Shown: positions 1-12,219, numbered from the stretch's first letter. The stretch is DNA of 64,000 bases from Pseudomonadota bacterium (GCA_021777555.1 JAJYDK010000008.1:48131-112130); one strand, 5' to 3'. The notes: generated from the letters alone by a model not told the origin. Program-made: numbers and translations.

Positions 1-144
1 GATCAGATCATGAGAGCGGGGTCACCGGCGAAGCATGCGATGCGCGCATGGCGCGTGCTCCACTCGTGGGCGGCGCGTGCTCTCTCGGGCCTCGGTCGTC
101 TGCCGCCGTTCCGTAACGTCACCCTGGATCCCGGCGCCCCCGGC

Positions 145-1119
145 ATGAGCGTCGTCGTGTTCTCCAAAAACGGCGGCTCGCGGGTTCTCAATCTCAATCT
201 GCGTCACCCGCTCATGCTTTCGGGCATGGCCGTGGTGATGCTGTCCATTCTCGGCGGCGCGTTCCTCATGGGGCTGTCGCTCGGGCGCGGGGGTGGAGGC
301 GATCTCGCCCTCGCCGAGACCACTCACTGGATGGACGTCCTGTCACACCAGCGCGAGCAGATCGCGGACCTCAAGAGCCAGATGCGGGCGCGCGCCGATG
401 CGCTCGCCATCCAGGTCGGGGACCTGCAGGCGCACATGCTGCGCCTCGATGCCCTGGGCCGGCGCCTGACGGTCATGGCGCGCCTCCCGTCCGAGGAGTT
501 CGATTTCGGCCAGAATCCTCCCCAGGGCGGGCCGGAGACGGACATCCCGGGCGCGACGCCCGGCATGCCGGGTCTCGCGGCCCTGTTGGGTCACCTGAAG
601 GGCCAGATCGATCTGCGGGCGTCCCAGCTCTCGGCACTCGAGAACGTGATCCTCTCCCGGCAGCTTCGCCAGGAGATCCATCCCGAGGGCCGTCCCGTGC
701 GCACGGGCTGGATATCCTCGCCCTTCGGGGAGCGCATCGACCCCTTCACCGGTGGGGACGAATTTCACGAAGGCATCGACTTCGCCGCGCCCATGGGGAC
801 TCGAATCCATGCGGTGGCCGCGGGCGTCGTGACCTGGGCCGGGCCGCGGGACGGCTACGGCAACATGGTGCAGATCGACCATGGCTATGGCTATGCCACC
901 CGCTACGGACACGCGGAGGAAGTTCTGGTGCACGTGGGCGAGACCGTCAAGCGAGGGGATGTGATCGCGCTCGTCGGCTCGACCGGGCGCTCCACGGGGC
1001 CGCACGTGCACTTCGAAGTCCTGAAGAACGGACACGAGATCAATCCCGCCGCGTTCGTCCGCCTGCACGAGCTCTCCCTCGCCCAGGTGCTGCGCGGCAG
1101 CCATCGGACAGGCTCCTAG
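145..1119 (+). CDS. M23 family peptidoglycan endopeptidase, membrane anchored
   Basis: Probable murein DD-endopeptidase or an activator of one, acting in the periplasm. A single membrane segment lies near the N-terminus (about residues 24-50) and is followed by a coiled-coil-like stretch. The C-terminal LytM/M23 domain (about 185-310) has HEGID (His208, Asp212) and HVH (His287, His289), the zinc ligands and catalytic His of the family, so it looks active. The ATG at 145 is preferred because MSVVVF begins shortly before the membrane segment; an in-frame ATG at 10 would add 45 unconserved residues. It lies upstream of secA, the usual place for this gene after ftsZ-lpxC in gammaproteobacteria. 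That upstream region is outside the window. Confidence 0.88.
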   Translation: MSVVVFSKNGGSRVLNLNLRHPLMLSGMAVVMLSILGGAFLMGLSLGRGGGGDLALAETTHWMDVLSHQREQIADLKSQMRARADALAIQVGDLQAHMLRLDALGRRLTVMARLPSEEFDFGQNPPQGGPETDIPGATPGMPGLAALLGHLKGQIDLRASQLSALENVILSRQLRQEIHPEGRPVRTGWISSPFGERIDPFTGGDEFHEGIDFAAPMGTRIHAVAAGVVTWAGPRDGYGNMVQIDHGYGYATRYGHAEEVLVHVGETVKRGDVIALVGSTGRSTGPHVHFEVLKNGHEINPAAFVRLHELSLAQVLRGSHRTGS

Positions 1120-1313
1120 GGGCGAGTCGCGGCCCCTCTCGTCCGAGACGGAGCGGGCGCGCTTTCCCGGACAATCCGGCGTGAGACGGTGGGCGGGCGC
1201 TTGAATTTCCCGTACCGGCCACCCATTAGGTGCGCGGGCCCCGAATGCGTAGAATACCGGGCTCCGTGCCGTCCCGTTGGGCGGCGCACACCACTTGTAA
1301 AGCGGACCTCAAG

Positions 1314-4084
<2,771 letters not shown>

Positions 4085-4088
<4 letters not shown>

Positions 4089-4498
4089 CTCCCTCGGACA
4101 CGATTCGGGTGGTTGCCGCGGCGCTGATCGCCGACGGCCGCGTGCTGATCGCGGAGCGCCCTGCAGGCAAACACATGGCGGGCCGCTGGGAATTCCCGGG
4201 CGGCAAGTGGACCGAAGGCGAGAGCGAGCGCCAGGCGCTCTCGCGCGAACTGCGCGAGGAGCTGGGCGTGGAGCTCATCGACGGGCATCACTTCATGAGC
4301 CTCACGCACGCTTATCCAGACCGCACGGTGGAGCTGTCGCTGTGGGTGGTCGAGCGTTTCCGGGGCGAGCCGCGCGGCCTCGAGGGCCAGGCCCTCAAAT
4401 GGGTCGAGCCGCGGCGGCTTTCCGAGGAGGACATCCTGGAAGCGGACCGCCCCTTCGTCGCGGCCCTGATAGAATCCGGGTCCACGCCCCAACCCTGA
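4085..4498 (+). CDS. mutT: NUDIX hydrolase, MutT type (8-oxo-dGTP diphosphatase)
   Basis: Likely sanitises oxidised nucleotides by hydrolysing 8-oxo-dGTP. The 137-residue product is close to MutT size. The NUDIX box is complete at about residues 38-60: GGKWTEGE, then RELREELGV, i.e. Gx5Ex7REUxEExGU. The TTG start at 4085 overlaps the secA TGA (TTGA), consistent with translational coupling. secA-mutT is a conserved gammaproteobacterial neighbour pair, which supports MutT over other NUDIX subfamilies, although substrate cannot be proved from sequence. Confidence 0.88.
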
Positions 4499-4508
4499 AA
4501 GGGCCTCC

Positions 4509-4904
4509 ATGGCCGCCAGCAACGACGTTCCGGAGGTTCGGCTCGATTCGGCCAACCTCTACCGGGAAGAGATCTTCACCGACCGCCACGCCGGCACGGT
4601 GCGCCGGCTCACGCCGGTGACCGAGAGCGGCGCGACCGATCCCTCGCGGCCGACTCTGTTTTCCGGCCAGACGCAGCTGTTGACGCCCGCCGGCATTCTC
4701 CCGCTGTCGTTCGAGATCCCGGCGGCCACCCTGGAAGAGGCGCTCAAGAAGTTCCCAGAGGGCGTCAGGGAGGCGATCGAGCAGGCGATCGACGAGGCCC
4801 GAGAGATGCGGCGTGAGGCCGCCTCGCGCATCGTGGTGCCGGAGGCGGGGGCTCTTGGCGCAGGGCCCGCAGGACCCGGCGGCGGCAAGATCAAGTTTCC
4901 GTAA
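4509..4904 (+). CDS. Conserved hypothetical cytoplasmic protein
   Basis: Unrecognised 131-residue protein, with no signal peptide or membrane segment. The N-terminal half is mixed alpha/beta; a helical stretch follows (about 72-105, [19 protein letters not shown] and onward), then a Gly/Pro-rich end. It starts 10 nt after the NUDIX stop, so it is probably the last gene of the secA-mutT transcript. Its last 14 nt overlap the convergent yacG gene. No function can be assigned. Confidence 0.7.
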   Translation: MAASNDVPEVRLDSANLYREEIFTDRHAGTVRRLTPVTESGATDPSRPTLFSGQTQLLTPAGILPLSFEIPAATLEEALKKFPEGVREAIEQAIDEAREMRREAASRIVVPEAGALGAGPAGPGGGKIKFP

Positions 4905-5067
4905 TCCGCTCCTCGGGGGTATCGCCGGCGGCCTCGCCCGCAATGGCGTGCCGCTCGGCGAGCCAGCCCCCGAGATCGATCAGACGGCAGCGCTCGCTGC
5001 AGAAGGGCCGGTACTGAGCCTCGGCCCATTCGATCTCGCGCTGGCAGGTGGGGCATTTGATCCGCAC
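4891..5067 (-). CDS. yacG: DNA gyrase inhibitor / zinc-binding protein YacG
   Basis: Short (58-residue) gene read directly from the minus strand. The product begins [14 protein letters not shown] and contains [15 protein letters not shown], giving the CxxC plus CxxxC four-cysteine zinc site of YacG. The family binds GyrB and inhibits gyrase. The GTG at 5067 is the only start available, since an in-frame TGA lies just upstream. It follows zapD by 16 nt, the usual coaE-zapD-yacG order. The 3' end overlaps the convergent 131-residue gene by 14 nt. Confidence 0.9.
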   Translation of the reverse strand: MRIKCPTCQREIEWAEAQYRPFCSERCRLIDLGGWLAERHAIAGEAAGDTPEERITET

Positions 5068-5083
5068 GCGGGCGCCTCGGACC

Positions 5084-5911
5084 CTACCGGCAGGTGGTCA
5101 GCAGAAATGGCACGTCCTCGCCCGCCTGGGCGGCGCGCTCGGACACGCTCTTCCAGTGGAGGAAGCGCACGCTGCAGCGGTGATGGCTGCCGCTGATCTC
5201 CGGGAAGAGGCCCGCCTCGGCGGGCAGCGTGATGCGCAGCAGCTGCAGCGGATTGTCACGATCGAAGGTGATGGTGAAGCTTCCCGACGGCGCGCATTCC
5301 TTGCGGGTGCGGCCGAACTGCCGCGTGAGCCACAGCAGCTCCGCCACGGCATCGCAGAGCGGGCGCAGCAAGCCCATCCACTGGCCGAATGCGCGCATGC
5401 GCGACTCCTCGGGCTCGGACAGCCAGTACAGATAGTCCGGCAGGTCGAACTCGCAGGTGCCGCCCGGGATGCTGCTCCTGTGCTTGATGGCGTTCAGGAA
5501 TTCCGAGTCCCTGAGGGGCTGCTGGCAGGCGATGCCCGCGTTCATCAGGTCCGCGCGCAAGCGGCTCAGGTTGTTGACGAAGTTCTCGAGCCGTTTGGGA
5601 TCGACGCCGGGCTTCGCCTGGTATTCCCCGAGCAGCACGAGCTGGCGCTCGATCTCCTTCAGCGCATCCGAGCGCAGATCGCTGCGCGTGATGATGGCGA
5701 GGATATCGATCAGGCTCTCCACGGCCGCACGGCTCCCCCACGGGCTGCCGCTCTCGTTGTGGTAGAGCGCCTGGTTGTAGAGGAAATCGAGGCGCAGGAA
5801 GGTGCGCATCCGCTCATTGAGCGGCTGCTCGAACACCACGGTGCGTCCGCTCTCGATGGGGGCGGGCGGGGCTTGGGGGGGCGCCGCGGTATCGGCGGTA
5901 TCGGTGGTCAT
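5084..5911 (-). CDS. zapD: Cell division protein ZapD
   Basis: FtsZ-associated protein that bundles FtsZ filaments and stabilises the Z ring in the cytoplasm. The 275-residue product has the family pattern: [19 protein letters not shown] near the start, then [22 protein letters not shown], and [14 protein letters not shown] in the centre. The start is the ATG at 5911, giving [10 protein letters not shown]; the first ~20 residues are Ala/Pro-rich and variable. It sits between coaE and yacG as in other gammaproteobacteria. Confidence 0.95.
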   Translation of the reverse strand: MTTDTADTAAPPQAPPAPIESGRTVVFEQPLNERMRTFLRLDFLYNQALYHNESGSPWGSRAAVESLIDILAIITRSDLRSDALKEIERQLVLLGEYQAKPGVDPKRLENFVNNLSRLRADLMNAGIACQQPLRDSEFLNAIKHRSSIPGGTCEFDLPDYLYWLSEPEESRMRAFGQWMGLLRPLCDAVAELLWLTRQFGRTRKECAPSGSFTITFDRDNPLQLLRITLPAEAGLFPEISGSHHRCSVRFLHWKSVSERAAQAGEDVPFLLTTCR

Positions 5912-6005
5912 GATGGCCGGGTATTGTGCGCGACGAATGCACGCCGCGTAAACGTCCGAATGGAGCGACGCCTGAGATTCCGGTGCTTCGGCGTGGTGGC
6001 GCCCT

Positions 6006-6605
6006 TCAGGATTTCCCGGCGAGCTCCAGATAACGCCGATGCAGCGCGGAGACCTGATCGCGCAGTGAGCCGAGGTCGGATTCGTTGAGAATGACGTCAT
6101 GCGCGGCCTTGAGTCGCGCGGTCCTCGATGTCTGCGCGTTGAGGATGGCCTGGGCCTGCTCCAGCGTCGAGCCGTCTCGCGCCTGAAGCCGGCGGATCTG
6201 CAGCTCCTCCGGGCAGTCGACCACGAGCACGCGGTCGAGCCGTGCGCCAAGCCCCTTCTCGACGAGCAACGGAATGACGAGGATCTGGTACGGGCCGCCC
6301 GCCGCGGCCGACAGGACCTCCACCGCGGTACCGATGGCCGGGTGCGTGAGCGCTTCGAGGTCTGCACGGGCCTTGGGGTCGGAGAAGACGATCTCGCGCA
6401 GCTTCGGGCGGTCGAGGTGCCCATCGGGCGTGAGGATGCCCGTGCCGAAGCGCTCCACGAGGCGCTCGAGCGGCGGCTGGCCGGGCTCGACCACCTCGCG
6501 GGCGATCTGGTCCGTGTCGATGATGGGTACGCCGAGGGCGGCGAAGAGCTTCGCCACGGTGGACTTGCCGCTGGCGATGCCCCCGGTGAGGCCGATCTTC
6601 ACCAT
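6006..6605 (-). CDS. coaE: Dephospho-CoA kinase
   Basis: Catalyses the last step of CoA synthesis, phosphorylating the 3'-OH of dephospho-CoA. The 199-residue product starts MVKIGLTGGIASGKST, with a P-loop at about residues 8-16, and continues to IIDTDQIAREV and the lid-region arginines typical of CoaE. The start at 6605 is chosen over an ATG 33 nt upstream because the beta-strand/P-loop normally begins at residue 2-4. It lies 73 nt after pilD in the conserved pilBCD-coaE string. Confidence 0.96.
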   Translation of the reverse strand: MVKIGLTGGIASGKSTVAKLFAALGVPIIDTDQIAREVVEPGQPPLERLVERFGTGILTPDGHLDRPKLREIVFSDPKARADLEALTHPAIGTAVEVLSAAAGGPYQILVIPLLVEKGLGARLDRVLVVDCPEELQIRRLQARDGSTLEQAQAILNAQTSRTARLKAAHDVILNESDLGSLRDQVSALHRRYLELAGKS

Positions 6606-6678
6606 GCGCTGCGCGCAGGACTTACGGGGTTCGCCCAAGCGCGAATCCCGTGCATGAAAGCGTAATGGGTCATCACGA

Positions 6679-7590
6679 TTACCTCGAAAAGAGCCCCAGA
6701 TAACCGCTCACCAGCTGGTGGCCGAACATCAGCATCAGCCACCCGGCCGCCGCCAGGAAGGGGCCGAAGGCGATGGGAGCGGCGCGGCTGCGGCCCCGGA
6801 TGACCATCAGCGCGATACCACAGACGGCACCGACCGCGGCGGCCATCAGCACGATGGGCAGCAGCATACGCCAGCCCAGCCAGGCACCGAGCGCCGCGAG
6901 CAGCTTGAAGTCTCCGTACCCCATCCCTTCCTTGGCGGTGAGCGTCCGGAAGAGATGATAGACGCTCCAGAGGCTCACGTAACCTGCGGCCGCCCCGATG
7001 AGGCTCGCGCGGGGGTCCATCGGGACCGGCCAGCTGCCCCCCGCCGGGGCGAAGAGGCTGAGGATGAGCCCGATCCACATCAGGGGCAGGGTGAGGCTGT
7101 CGGGCAGCAGCTGGTGGTCGATGTCGATGCCCGCGAGCGCCACCAGGAACCAGGTGAGGACCAGGGCGGCGAGCGCCGGCCAGCCGAATCCGAGCTTCCA
7201 GGCCACCAGCGCGGACAGCAGCCCCGTGAACGCCTCGATCAGCGGATATCGCGGACTGATGCGCGCCGCGCACCGCGCGCAGCGGCCGCGGAGGAAGAGG
7301 TAACTCAGGACGGGGATGTTCTGCAGCGCGCCGATCGGCGCCTTGCAGGCCGGACACGCCGAGCGGGGGACGATCAGGTTGTAGCGCTCTGCCGTCCCCT
7401 TCGCGGCCCCCGCGTCCCTCGCCTCGCCAGAGTGCAGCTCCGCGCACTGCTCGCGCCATTGGCGCTCGAGCATGATGGGCAGCCGGTGGATGACCACGTT
7501 GAGGAAGCTGCCCACGATGAGGCCGAGCACCAGACAGGTGCCGACGTAGAGCGCGGGGGAGCCCGCGAGCAGGTCGATGAGCGACGTCAA
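6679..7590 (-). CDS. pilD: Prepilin leader peptidase/N-methyltransferase PilD
   Basis: Bifunctional inner-membrane aspartyl protease that cleaves type IV prepilin leaders and N-methylates the new Phe1. It has 303 residues with about eight membrane segments. The cytoplasmic zinc loop has Cys79/Cys82 and Cys104/Cys107. Catalytic Asp156 is in GIDIDHQLLPD and Asp227 in GYGDFKLL. It follows pilC by 12 nt. It should process both pilins in this window. Confidence 0.97.
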   Translation of the reverse strand: MTSLIDLLAGSPALYVGTCLVLGLIVGSFLNVVIHRLPIMLERQWREQCAELHSGEARDAGAAKGTAERYNLIVPRSACPACKAPIGALQNIPVLSYLFLRGRCARCAARISPRYPLIEAFTGLLSALVAWKLGFGWPALAALVLTWFLVALAGIDIDHQLLPDSLTLPLMWIGLILSLFAPAGGSWPVPMDPRASLIGAAAGYVSLWSVYHLFRTLTAKEGMGYGDFKLLAALGAWLGWRMLLPIVLMAAAVGAVCGIALMVIRGRSRAAPIAFGPFLAAAGWLMLMFGHQLVSGYLGLFSR

Positions 7591-7602
7591 TGGATCAGCC
7601 GG

Positions 7603-8838
7603 TCAACCGACAACCTGTCCGAGGTGGAAGATCGGCAGGTACATGGCGATCACCAGGCCGCCGACGATCACGCCGAGGATCACCATGATGAGCGGCTCGA
7701 GCAGGCTCGACATCGAGTCCACCGCGTTGTCGACCTCGGCCTCGTAGAAGGTGGCGACCTTGCTGGCCATGGTATCGAGCGAGCCGGCTTCCTCGCCCAC
7801 GGCGATCATCTGCACCACCATGTTGGGGAAGACATTGCGGGCTTCCATGGCGCGCTGCAATCGCTGCCCGGTGGCGACTTCGTCCCGCATCTTGAGGACC
7901 GCGTCCTCATAGACGATGTTGCCGCAGGCGCCGGCCACCGACTCCAGCGCTTCGACGAGCGGCACGCCGGCGGCGAACATGGTGGCGAGCGTGCGCGCAT
8001 AGCGCGCAATGGCCGCCTTGTTGAGGATGGGACCGATGATGGGTACCTTCAGCGACACCCGGTCGAGCACTTCGCGCATCTTGCGGGAGCGCCTGTAGAA
8101 ATGCATGAACACCCACGCGGCGATGCCGATGACGATCCCGATCCAGATGCCCTGGTGCTGCACGGCATTCGAGATGTTGATGACGAACATCGTGAAGGCC
8201 GGGAGATTGGCGCCGAAGCCCTTGAACAGCCCCTGGAACTCCGGGATCACGTAGATCATCAGGATCAGGGTGACGATGAAGGCGACGATCAGCACCGAGG
8301 CCGGATAGAAGAGCGCCTTCTTGACCTTCTTCTTGATGGCCTCCGATTTTTCCTTGTACGTGGCGATCTTGTCGAGCAGGGTGTCGAGTGCGCCCGCCTG
8401 CTCGCCGGCCCGCACCAGGTTCACGTACAGGTCATCGAAGTAGAGCGGATGCTTGGCGAGCGCCTCATGGAGCGACGTGCCGGACTCGACGTCGGCCTTG
8501 ACGGCGAGAATGAGCTTGCGCACCGATGGCTTGTCGACACCGCCCGCGACGATCTCGAAGGCCTGCACCATGGGAATGCCGGAGATGAGCATGGTGGAGA
8601 GCTGGCGGCTGAATATCGCGATGTCCGCGGGCTTCACGCCCCCGCCCTTCATGCTCTCGCGCTGCTTGCGGACCCGCGACGGGGCGATGCCCTGGCGGCG
8701 CAGCTCCGCGCGCAGCGACGTCTCATCGGTCGCCGTGGTGGTGCCCTTGACGCGCTGACCGCGCTTGTCGCGGCCTTCCCAGGCGTAGAGGGCTTCGACT
8801 CTCTGGGTCTTTAGAGTGGCGGTCGCTGCTGTGGCCAT
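7603..8838 (-). CDS. pilC: Type IV pilus inner-membrane platform protein PilC
   Basis: Polytopic platform protein coupling PilB/PilT ATPases to pilin polymerisation. It has 411 residues with two GspF-type repeats (about 75-200 and 280-400). The first carries the conserved FSRQLSTMLISGIPMVQAFE and the second ARYARTLATMFAAGVPLVEA. Membrane segments lie near 175-200, 220-240 and 380-400. It starts 14 nt after pilB, so pilB-pilC-pilD are one transcription unit. Confidence 0.97.
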   Translation of the reverse strand: MATAATATLKTQRVEALYAWEGRDKRGQRVKGTTTATDETSLRAELRRQGIAPSRVRKQRESMKGGGVKPADIAIFSRQLSTMLISGIPMVQAFEIVAGGVDKPSVRKLILAVKADVESGTSLHEALAKHPLYFDDLYVNLVRAGEQAGALDTLLDKIATYKEKSEAIKKKVKKALFYPASVLIVAFIVTLILMIYVIPEFQGLFKGFGANLPAFTMFVINISNAVQHQGIWIGIVIGIAAWVFMHFYRRSRKMREVLDRVSLKVPIIGPILNKAAIARYARTLATMFAAGVPLVEALESVAGACGNIVYEDAVLKMRDEVATGQRLQRAMEARNVFPNMVVQMIAVGEEAGSLDTMASKVATFYEAEVDNAVDSMSSLLEPLIMVILGVIVGGLVIAMYLPIFHLGQVVG

Positions 8839-8852
8839 GAATTCGTCCCGCG

Positions 8853-10592
8853 TCAGTCGATGGTGACGCTGTTGACTTCCTCGAGACTGGTGATGCCCGC
8901 TCTGACCTTCTCGAGGCCCGCGCGGCGCAAGTCCCAGACGCCCTCGCGGGCGGCCTGCTCACCGATCTCCATGGCGTTGCCGCCGGCGAGAATGATGCGG
9001 GCGATGGCGGGGGTGACCGGCATCACCTGGTAGAGGCCCGTGCGCCCCTTGTAGCCGTCGGTGCAGTTGGAGCAGCCCACGGGCCCGTAGAGCTTGAGGT
9101 TGCCGCGCACGTCCTGCTCGGAGAAGCCTTCCTTGAGCAGCGCTTCCGCCGGCACATCGATCGGCTGCTTGCACTGGCTGCAGAGCTTGCGCGCGAGGCG
9201 CTGGGCGATGATGAGGCTGACCGAGGTGGCGATCGCATAGGGCTTCACCCCCATGTCGACCATGCGCGTCAGGGTCTGAGGCGCATCGTTGGTGTGCAGC
9301 GTCGAGAGCACCAGATGTCCGGTCTGGGCGGCCTTGATGGCGATCTCCGCCGTCTCGAGGTCGCGGATCTCGCCGACCATGATGACATCGGGATCCTGGC
9401 GCAGGAAGGCGCGCATCGCGGCCGCGAAGGTGAGGCCCACCTTGGGGTTGACGTTGACCTGGTTGACGCCCGGCAGATTGATTTCCGCCGGATCCTCGGC
9501 GGTGGAGATGTTGGTGTTTTCGCGGTTGAGGATGTTGAGCCCGGTGTAGAGCGAGACGGTCTTGCCGCTGCCCGTGGGGCCGGTCACCAGGATCATGCCC
9601 TGGGGCTTCTCCAGGTACTCCTCGTAGAGGTCCCGCTGGAAGGGCTCGTAGCCGAGCGAGTCGATCCCCAGCATGGCCTGCGAGGGATCGAGGATACGCA
9701 TGACGATCTTCTCGCCGAAGAGCGTCGGGCAGGTGCTGACGCGAAAGTCGATGGCGCGCGTCTTGGACAGCTTCATCTTGATGCGCCCGTCCTGGGGCAC
9801 GCGGCGCTCCGCGATGTCGAGTCGGGCCATGACCTTCAGGCGCGCCGCGAGCTTGCCACCGAGCTGGACCGGAGGCTGGGCGAGTTCCTTCAGCACCCCG
9901 TCCATGCGCAAGCGCACCCGGTACATCTTCTCGAACGGCTCGAAATGGATGTCCGAGGCGCCGCGGCGCACCGCATCCAGCATGACCTTGTTCACGAAGC
10001 GGACGATGGGCGCATCTTCAATGTCCTGACTGTCCTTGTCGTCGATCTCCTCATCCCCGCCGCTGACCTCGAGCGATTCGAGGCCGACGTCGGTATCGGA
10101 GGTGAGCGCGCCGATCCGGCTGTCGACCTGCTCGATGGCCTGGTCGATGGCCTTCTGCAGCTTGTCGTCCTCGACGACGATGACATCGACGCCGAGGCCG
10201 GTCTGGAACTTGATCTCGTCTACGGCATGCAGGTGGGTGGGATCGGCGACCCCGAGGAAGAGCTTCTTGCCGCGCCGAAAGAGCGGGAGCATCCGGTGCT
10301 TGGCGAGCAGCTTGTCGCTCACCAGCTTCAGCGTGTCCAGGTCCGGGGTGACCGCGTCCAGGTCGAACAGCGGCACGCCGAATTCGTTCGAGGCCGCCAC
10401 GGCGATATCGCGCGCGCTGGCGGCGCCGCTCTCGATGAGCTGGCTGACCAAGCTGACCTTGCGCTCCTGAGCGGTGCTCATCGCCTCGAGCACGGCCGAT
10501 TCTTCGACGATGCCATCGAGGACGAGGCGCTGGGGCAGTCCCCCGAGTCCCGAGCGCGGGGCGCCTGCCACAAGAGTGAGCGGTTCGTTCAT
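8853..10592 (-). CDS. pilB: Type IV pilus extension ATPase PilB
   Basis: Cytoplasmic hexameric ATPase that powers pilus assembly. 579 residues: an N-terminal GspE_N (MshEN-like) region, then the ATPase core with Walker A GPTGSGKT (about 335-342), AEDPAEINLPG (Asp box), MVGEIRDLETAEIAIKAAQTG (Walker B), and a tetracysteine zinc site (CSQC near 470, CSNC near 509). The start at 10592 (MNEPLTLVAG) is chosen over an upstream in-frame ATG at 10661 because it gives normal PilB length. Confidence 0.97.
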   Translation of the reverse strand: MNEPLTLVAGAPRSGLGGLPQRLVLDGIVEESAVLEAMSTAQERKVSLVSQLIESGAASARDIAVAASNEFGVPLFDLDAVTPDLDTLKLVSDKLLAKHRMLPLFRRGKKLFLGVADPTHLHAVDEIKFQTGLGVDVIVVEDDKLQKAIDQAIEQVDSRIGALTSDTDVGLESLEVSGGDEEIDDKDSQDIEDAPIVRFVNKVMLDAVRRGASDIHFEPFEKMYRVRLRMDGVLKELAQPPVQLGGKLAARLKVMARLDIAERRVPQDGRIKMKLSKTRAIDFRVSTCPTLFGEKIVMRILDPSQAMLGIDSLGYEPFQRDLYEEYLEKPQGMILVTGPTGSGKTVSLYTGLNILNRENTNISTAEDPAEINLPGVNQVNVNPKVGLTFAAAMRAFLRQDPDVIMVGEIRDLETAEIAIKAAQTGHLVLSTLHTNDAPQTLTRMVDMGVKPYAIATSVSLIIAQRLARKLCSQCKQPIDVPAEALLKEGFSEQDVRGNLKLYGPVGCSNCTDGYKGRTGLYQVMPVTPAIARIILAGGNAMEIGEQAAREGVWDLRRAGLEKVRAGITSLEEVNSVTID

Positions 10593-10787
10593 GAAAGTGC
10601 GGTGAGCGAGGCCAGATCCCCTGGGGGCAAGTGTACCCAAGCCGGTGCAGCCGGCAATCACAAAATCCCGCTTGATGCTCGCACAGCGGGTGTGGCGCCA
10701 CCGTGACTTTGCTCCCAGAACGCGATGGGGCGCTCACCCGGACACCGGAGGCCGGGCGAGGGAGGCGCGTGGTTCGGCGGCGCGAGC

Positions 10788-11297
10788 TTACCGGCAGATG
10801 GGGGGCAGGTACCCGCCGTCGCCGGCGGCGCTCGAGAGCGTGCCATCCACTGCCGCGGCACCCACCGGGGTGAGCGCGGGAGGCCCGGAGATCGCGCTGG
10901 TGGTCGATGTGCCGTCGTTGCACACCCAGCTGATATCTCCGTTGGCGGATTGATAGGCCGTCCAAACCACCGTGCCGCCGGTGATATGGGAGTCGGCCTT
11001 GCCGCCATAGGCCACGGTGATCTGCCCCGGGGCGCTGAGCGCGACCGAGGTGACATACTCGCCGGCGATCGTCTGGGTGATCTGCAGCGCCGCATTGGTT
11101 TTCGCGACCACGCTCGATTCGTCGTAATAGTCCGTGAACACGGTCTCGAGGCCGGTGGCGAGCGAGGTGCCCTCGGAGACTTCGGCCTGGATGGTATAGC
11201 CCTGGTACACCGGGATGGCGATCATCGCGAGGATGCCGATGATCGCGATCACGATCATCAGCTCGATCAGTGTGAAACCCTCTGCGGTGGAGTGCAT
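10788..11297 (-). CDS. pilA: Type IV pilin, second copy
   Basis: Major-pilin-like protein of 169 residues. A 7-residue leader MHSTAEG precedes the cleavage site [17 protein letters not shown], with Glu at +5 and the hydrophobic assembly helix. Two C-terminal cysteines (WVCNDG and PPIC) can close the D-loop. The start at 11297 gives the usual short leader; an ATG 27 nt earlier would make it unusually long. It is downstream of the other pilin, separated by a strong hairpin, and no sigma-54 promoter is visible directly upstream. It may therefore be expressed weakly by read-through. Confidence 0.92.
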   Translation of the reverse strand: MHSTAEGFTLIELMIVIAIIGILAMIAIPVYQGYTIQAEVSEGTSLATGLETVFTDYYDESSVVAKTNAALQITQTIAGEYVTSVALSAPGQITVAYGGKADSHITGGTVVWTAYQSANGDISWVCNDGTSTTSAISGPPALTPVGAAAVDGTLSSAAGDGGYLPPICR

Positions 11298-11456
11298 GTC
11301 CGGTCCTCTCCCGAGCGCGCCCATGGTTCTTGGACTTGCGGCTGGGTATGGGCCGGAGCGATGTTCTTAGGGTTCAGCGATGCGCCGGCGGACCCAATGT
11401 CGCAAATTGGAGACGGGAACGCAAGTCAAGCTCGGGCTGTTCGGATACCTGAGAGA

Positions 11457-11484
11457 AGGAAGCCCCTCCGGAGAGGGGCTTCCT
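11457..11484 (-). terminator. Strong hairpin between the two pilin genes
   Basis: Perfect 12-bp stem (AGGAAGCCCCTC at 11457-11468 with GAGGGGCTTCCT at 11473-11484) and a 4-nt loop CGGA. It lies 26 nt after the stop of the promoter-proximal pilin. There is no T-tract after the stem on the minus strand, so it may act as an mRNA 3' stabiliser or partial attenuator rather than a clean intrinsic terminator. Confidence 0.7.
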
Positions 11485-11509
11485 GATGACTGCTTGAAGG
11501 ACAAACCTC

Positions 11510-12007
11510 TTAGGTCGTGCAGTTCGACGGCAGGTAGGTCGGACTCACACTGGTCGCGCCACTTGCAGCGGTAGAGGCGGTGCCCGATCCATCGGTATTC
11601 TTCGTGAGGGTCGTGGTCGACGTGCCGCACACCCAGACGATGTCATTGTTGCTGTCCAGGTACGGCTGGATGGCCAGCTTCTTAGTACCAATGTAACTGC
11701 TGGCGCTGTTGCCGTACGTGACTTCGATGGTGCCGTTGGAGACGGACAGGGCGCTGACGTATTTGCCACTGACAGCGCTCACGCCCATGGTCGACATGGC
11801 CGTGAGGGTGCTGGGCCAATTGCCCGTGTTGGAATAATACTGCTCGACGTCCGTCTCGATGCCGCTGGCGAGCGACAGACCCTCGGTCACCTGCGCACGG
11901 ATGGTGTAGTTCTGGTAGGCGGGGATGGCGATCGCCGCCAGGATGCCGATGATCGCGATGACGATCATCAACTCGATCAGGGTGAAGCCCTTTTGCACCG
12001 ATTTCAT
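11510..12007 (-). CDS. pilA: Type IV pilin, promoter-proximal copy (major pilin)
   Basis: Prepilin of 165 residues. Leader MKSVQKG, cleavage before [20 protein letters not shown], Glu at +5. Cysteines in WVCGT and PSNCTT form the expected C-terminal disulfide. A good ribosome site (GAGGAG) is spaced about 6 nt from the ATG at 12007. A sigma-54 promoter lies at 12070-12085, which makes this the likely PilSR-controlled major pilin. It shares the whole N-terminal helix with the downstream copy but differs in the globular domain, where both keep VTYG/VAYGG and WVC motifs. Confidence 0.94.
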   Translation of the reverse strand: MKSVQKGFTLIELMIVIAIIGILAAIAIPAYQNYTIRAQVTEGLSLASGIETDVEQYYSNTGNWPSTLTAMSTMGVSAVSGKYVSALSVSNGTIEVTYGNSASSYIGTKKLAIQPYLDSNNDIVWVCGTSTTTLTKNTDGSGTASTAASGATSVSPTYLPSNCTT

Positions 12008-12069
12008 TTTGAACTCCTCGAGGAAGTGAGATTGCCAAGAGGCGCAAAAGGCGCCTACTGACCCCTTGG

Positions 12070-12085
12070 AGCAAGACTCGTGCCA
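12070..12085 (-). promoter_or_regulatory. Sigma-54 promoter of the first pilin gene
   Basis: On the minus strand TGGCAC (-24 element, 12085-12080) is followed after 5 nt by TTGCT (-12 element, 12074-12070). This agrees with the TGGCAC-N5-TTGCW consensus. The predicted transcription start is near 12058, leaving a leader of about 50 nt. In the well-known Pseudomonas system pilA is sigma-54 dependent and activated by PilR, and pilS/pilR are present at 19.9-23.0 kb. Confidence 0.85.
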
Positions 12086-12204
12086 GCGTCCGGTCCTTGC
12101 GCTAACTCGTTGATTTGCAACCCAAGGACTCTTCGCGTGCACAGGTGAATTTTACTAAAAAGCGATCAAACTGACTCGCGGTGAACTTCAGGCAGGTCTG
12201 AAAA

Positions 12205-12219
12205 TGACAAAATTTGTCA
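12205..12219. promoter_or_regulatory. Palindrome upstream of the pilin promoter, candidate PilR site
   Basis: Perfect inverted repeat TGACAAA-A-TTTGTCA. It lies about 120-135 bp upstream of the sigma-54 -24 element, the normal distance for an enhancer-binding protein. The assignment to PilR is inference from position; a role for the divergent gene at 12433 is also possible. Confidence 0.45.

Noticed and set aside
6718-8814. A 698-codon plus-strand open frame opposite pilD and pilC
   Set aside because: His/Glu/Arg-rich antisense shadow with no domain; pilC and pilD are certain.
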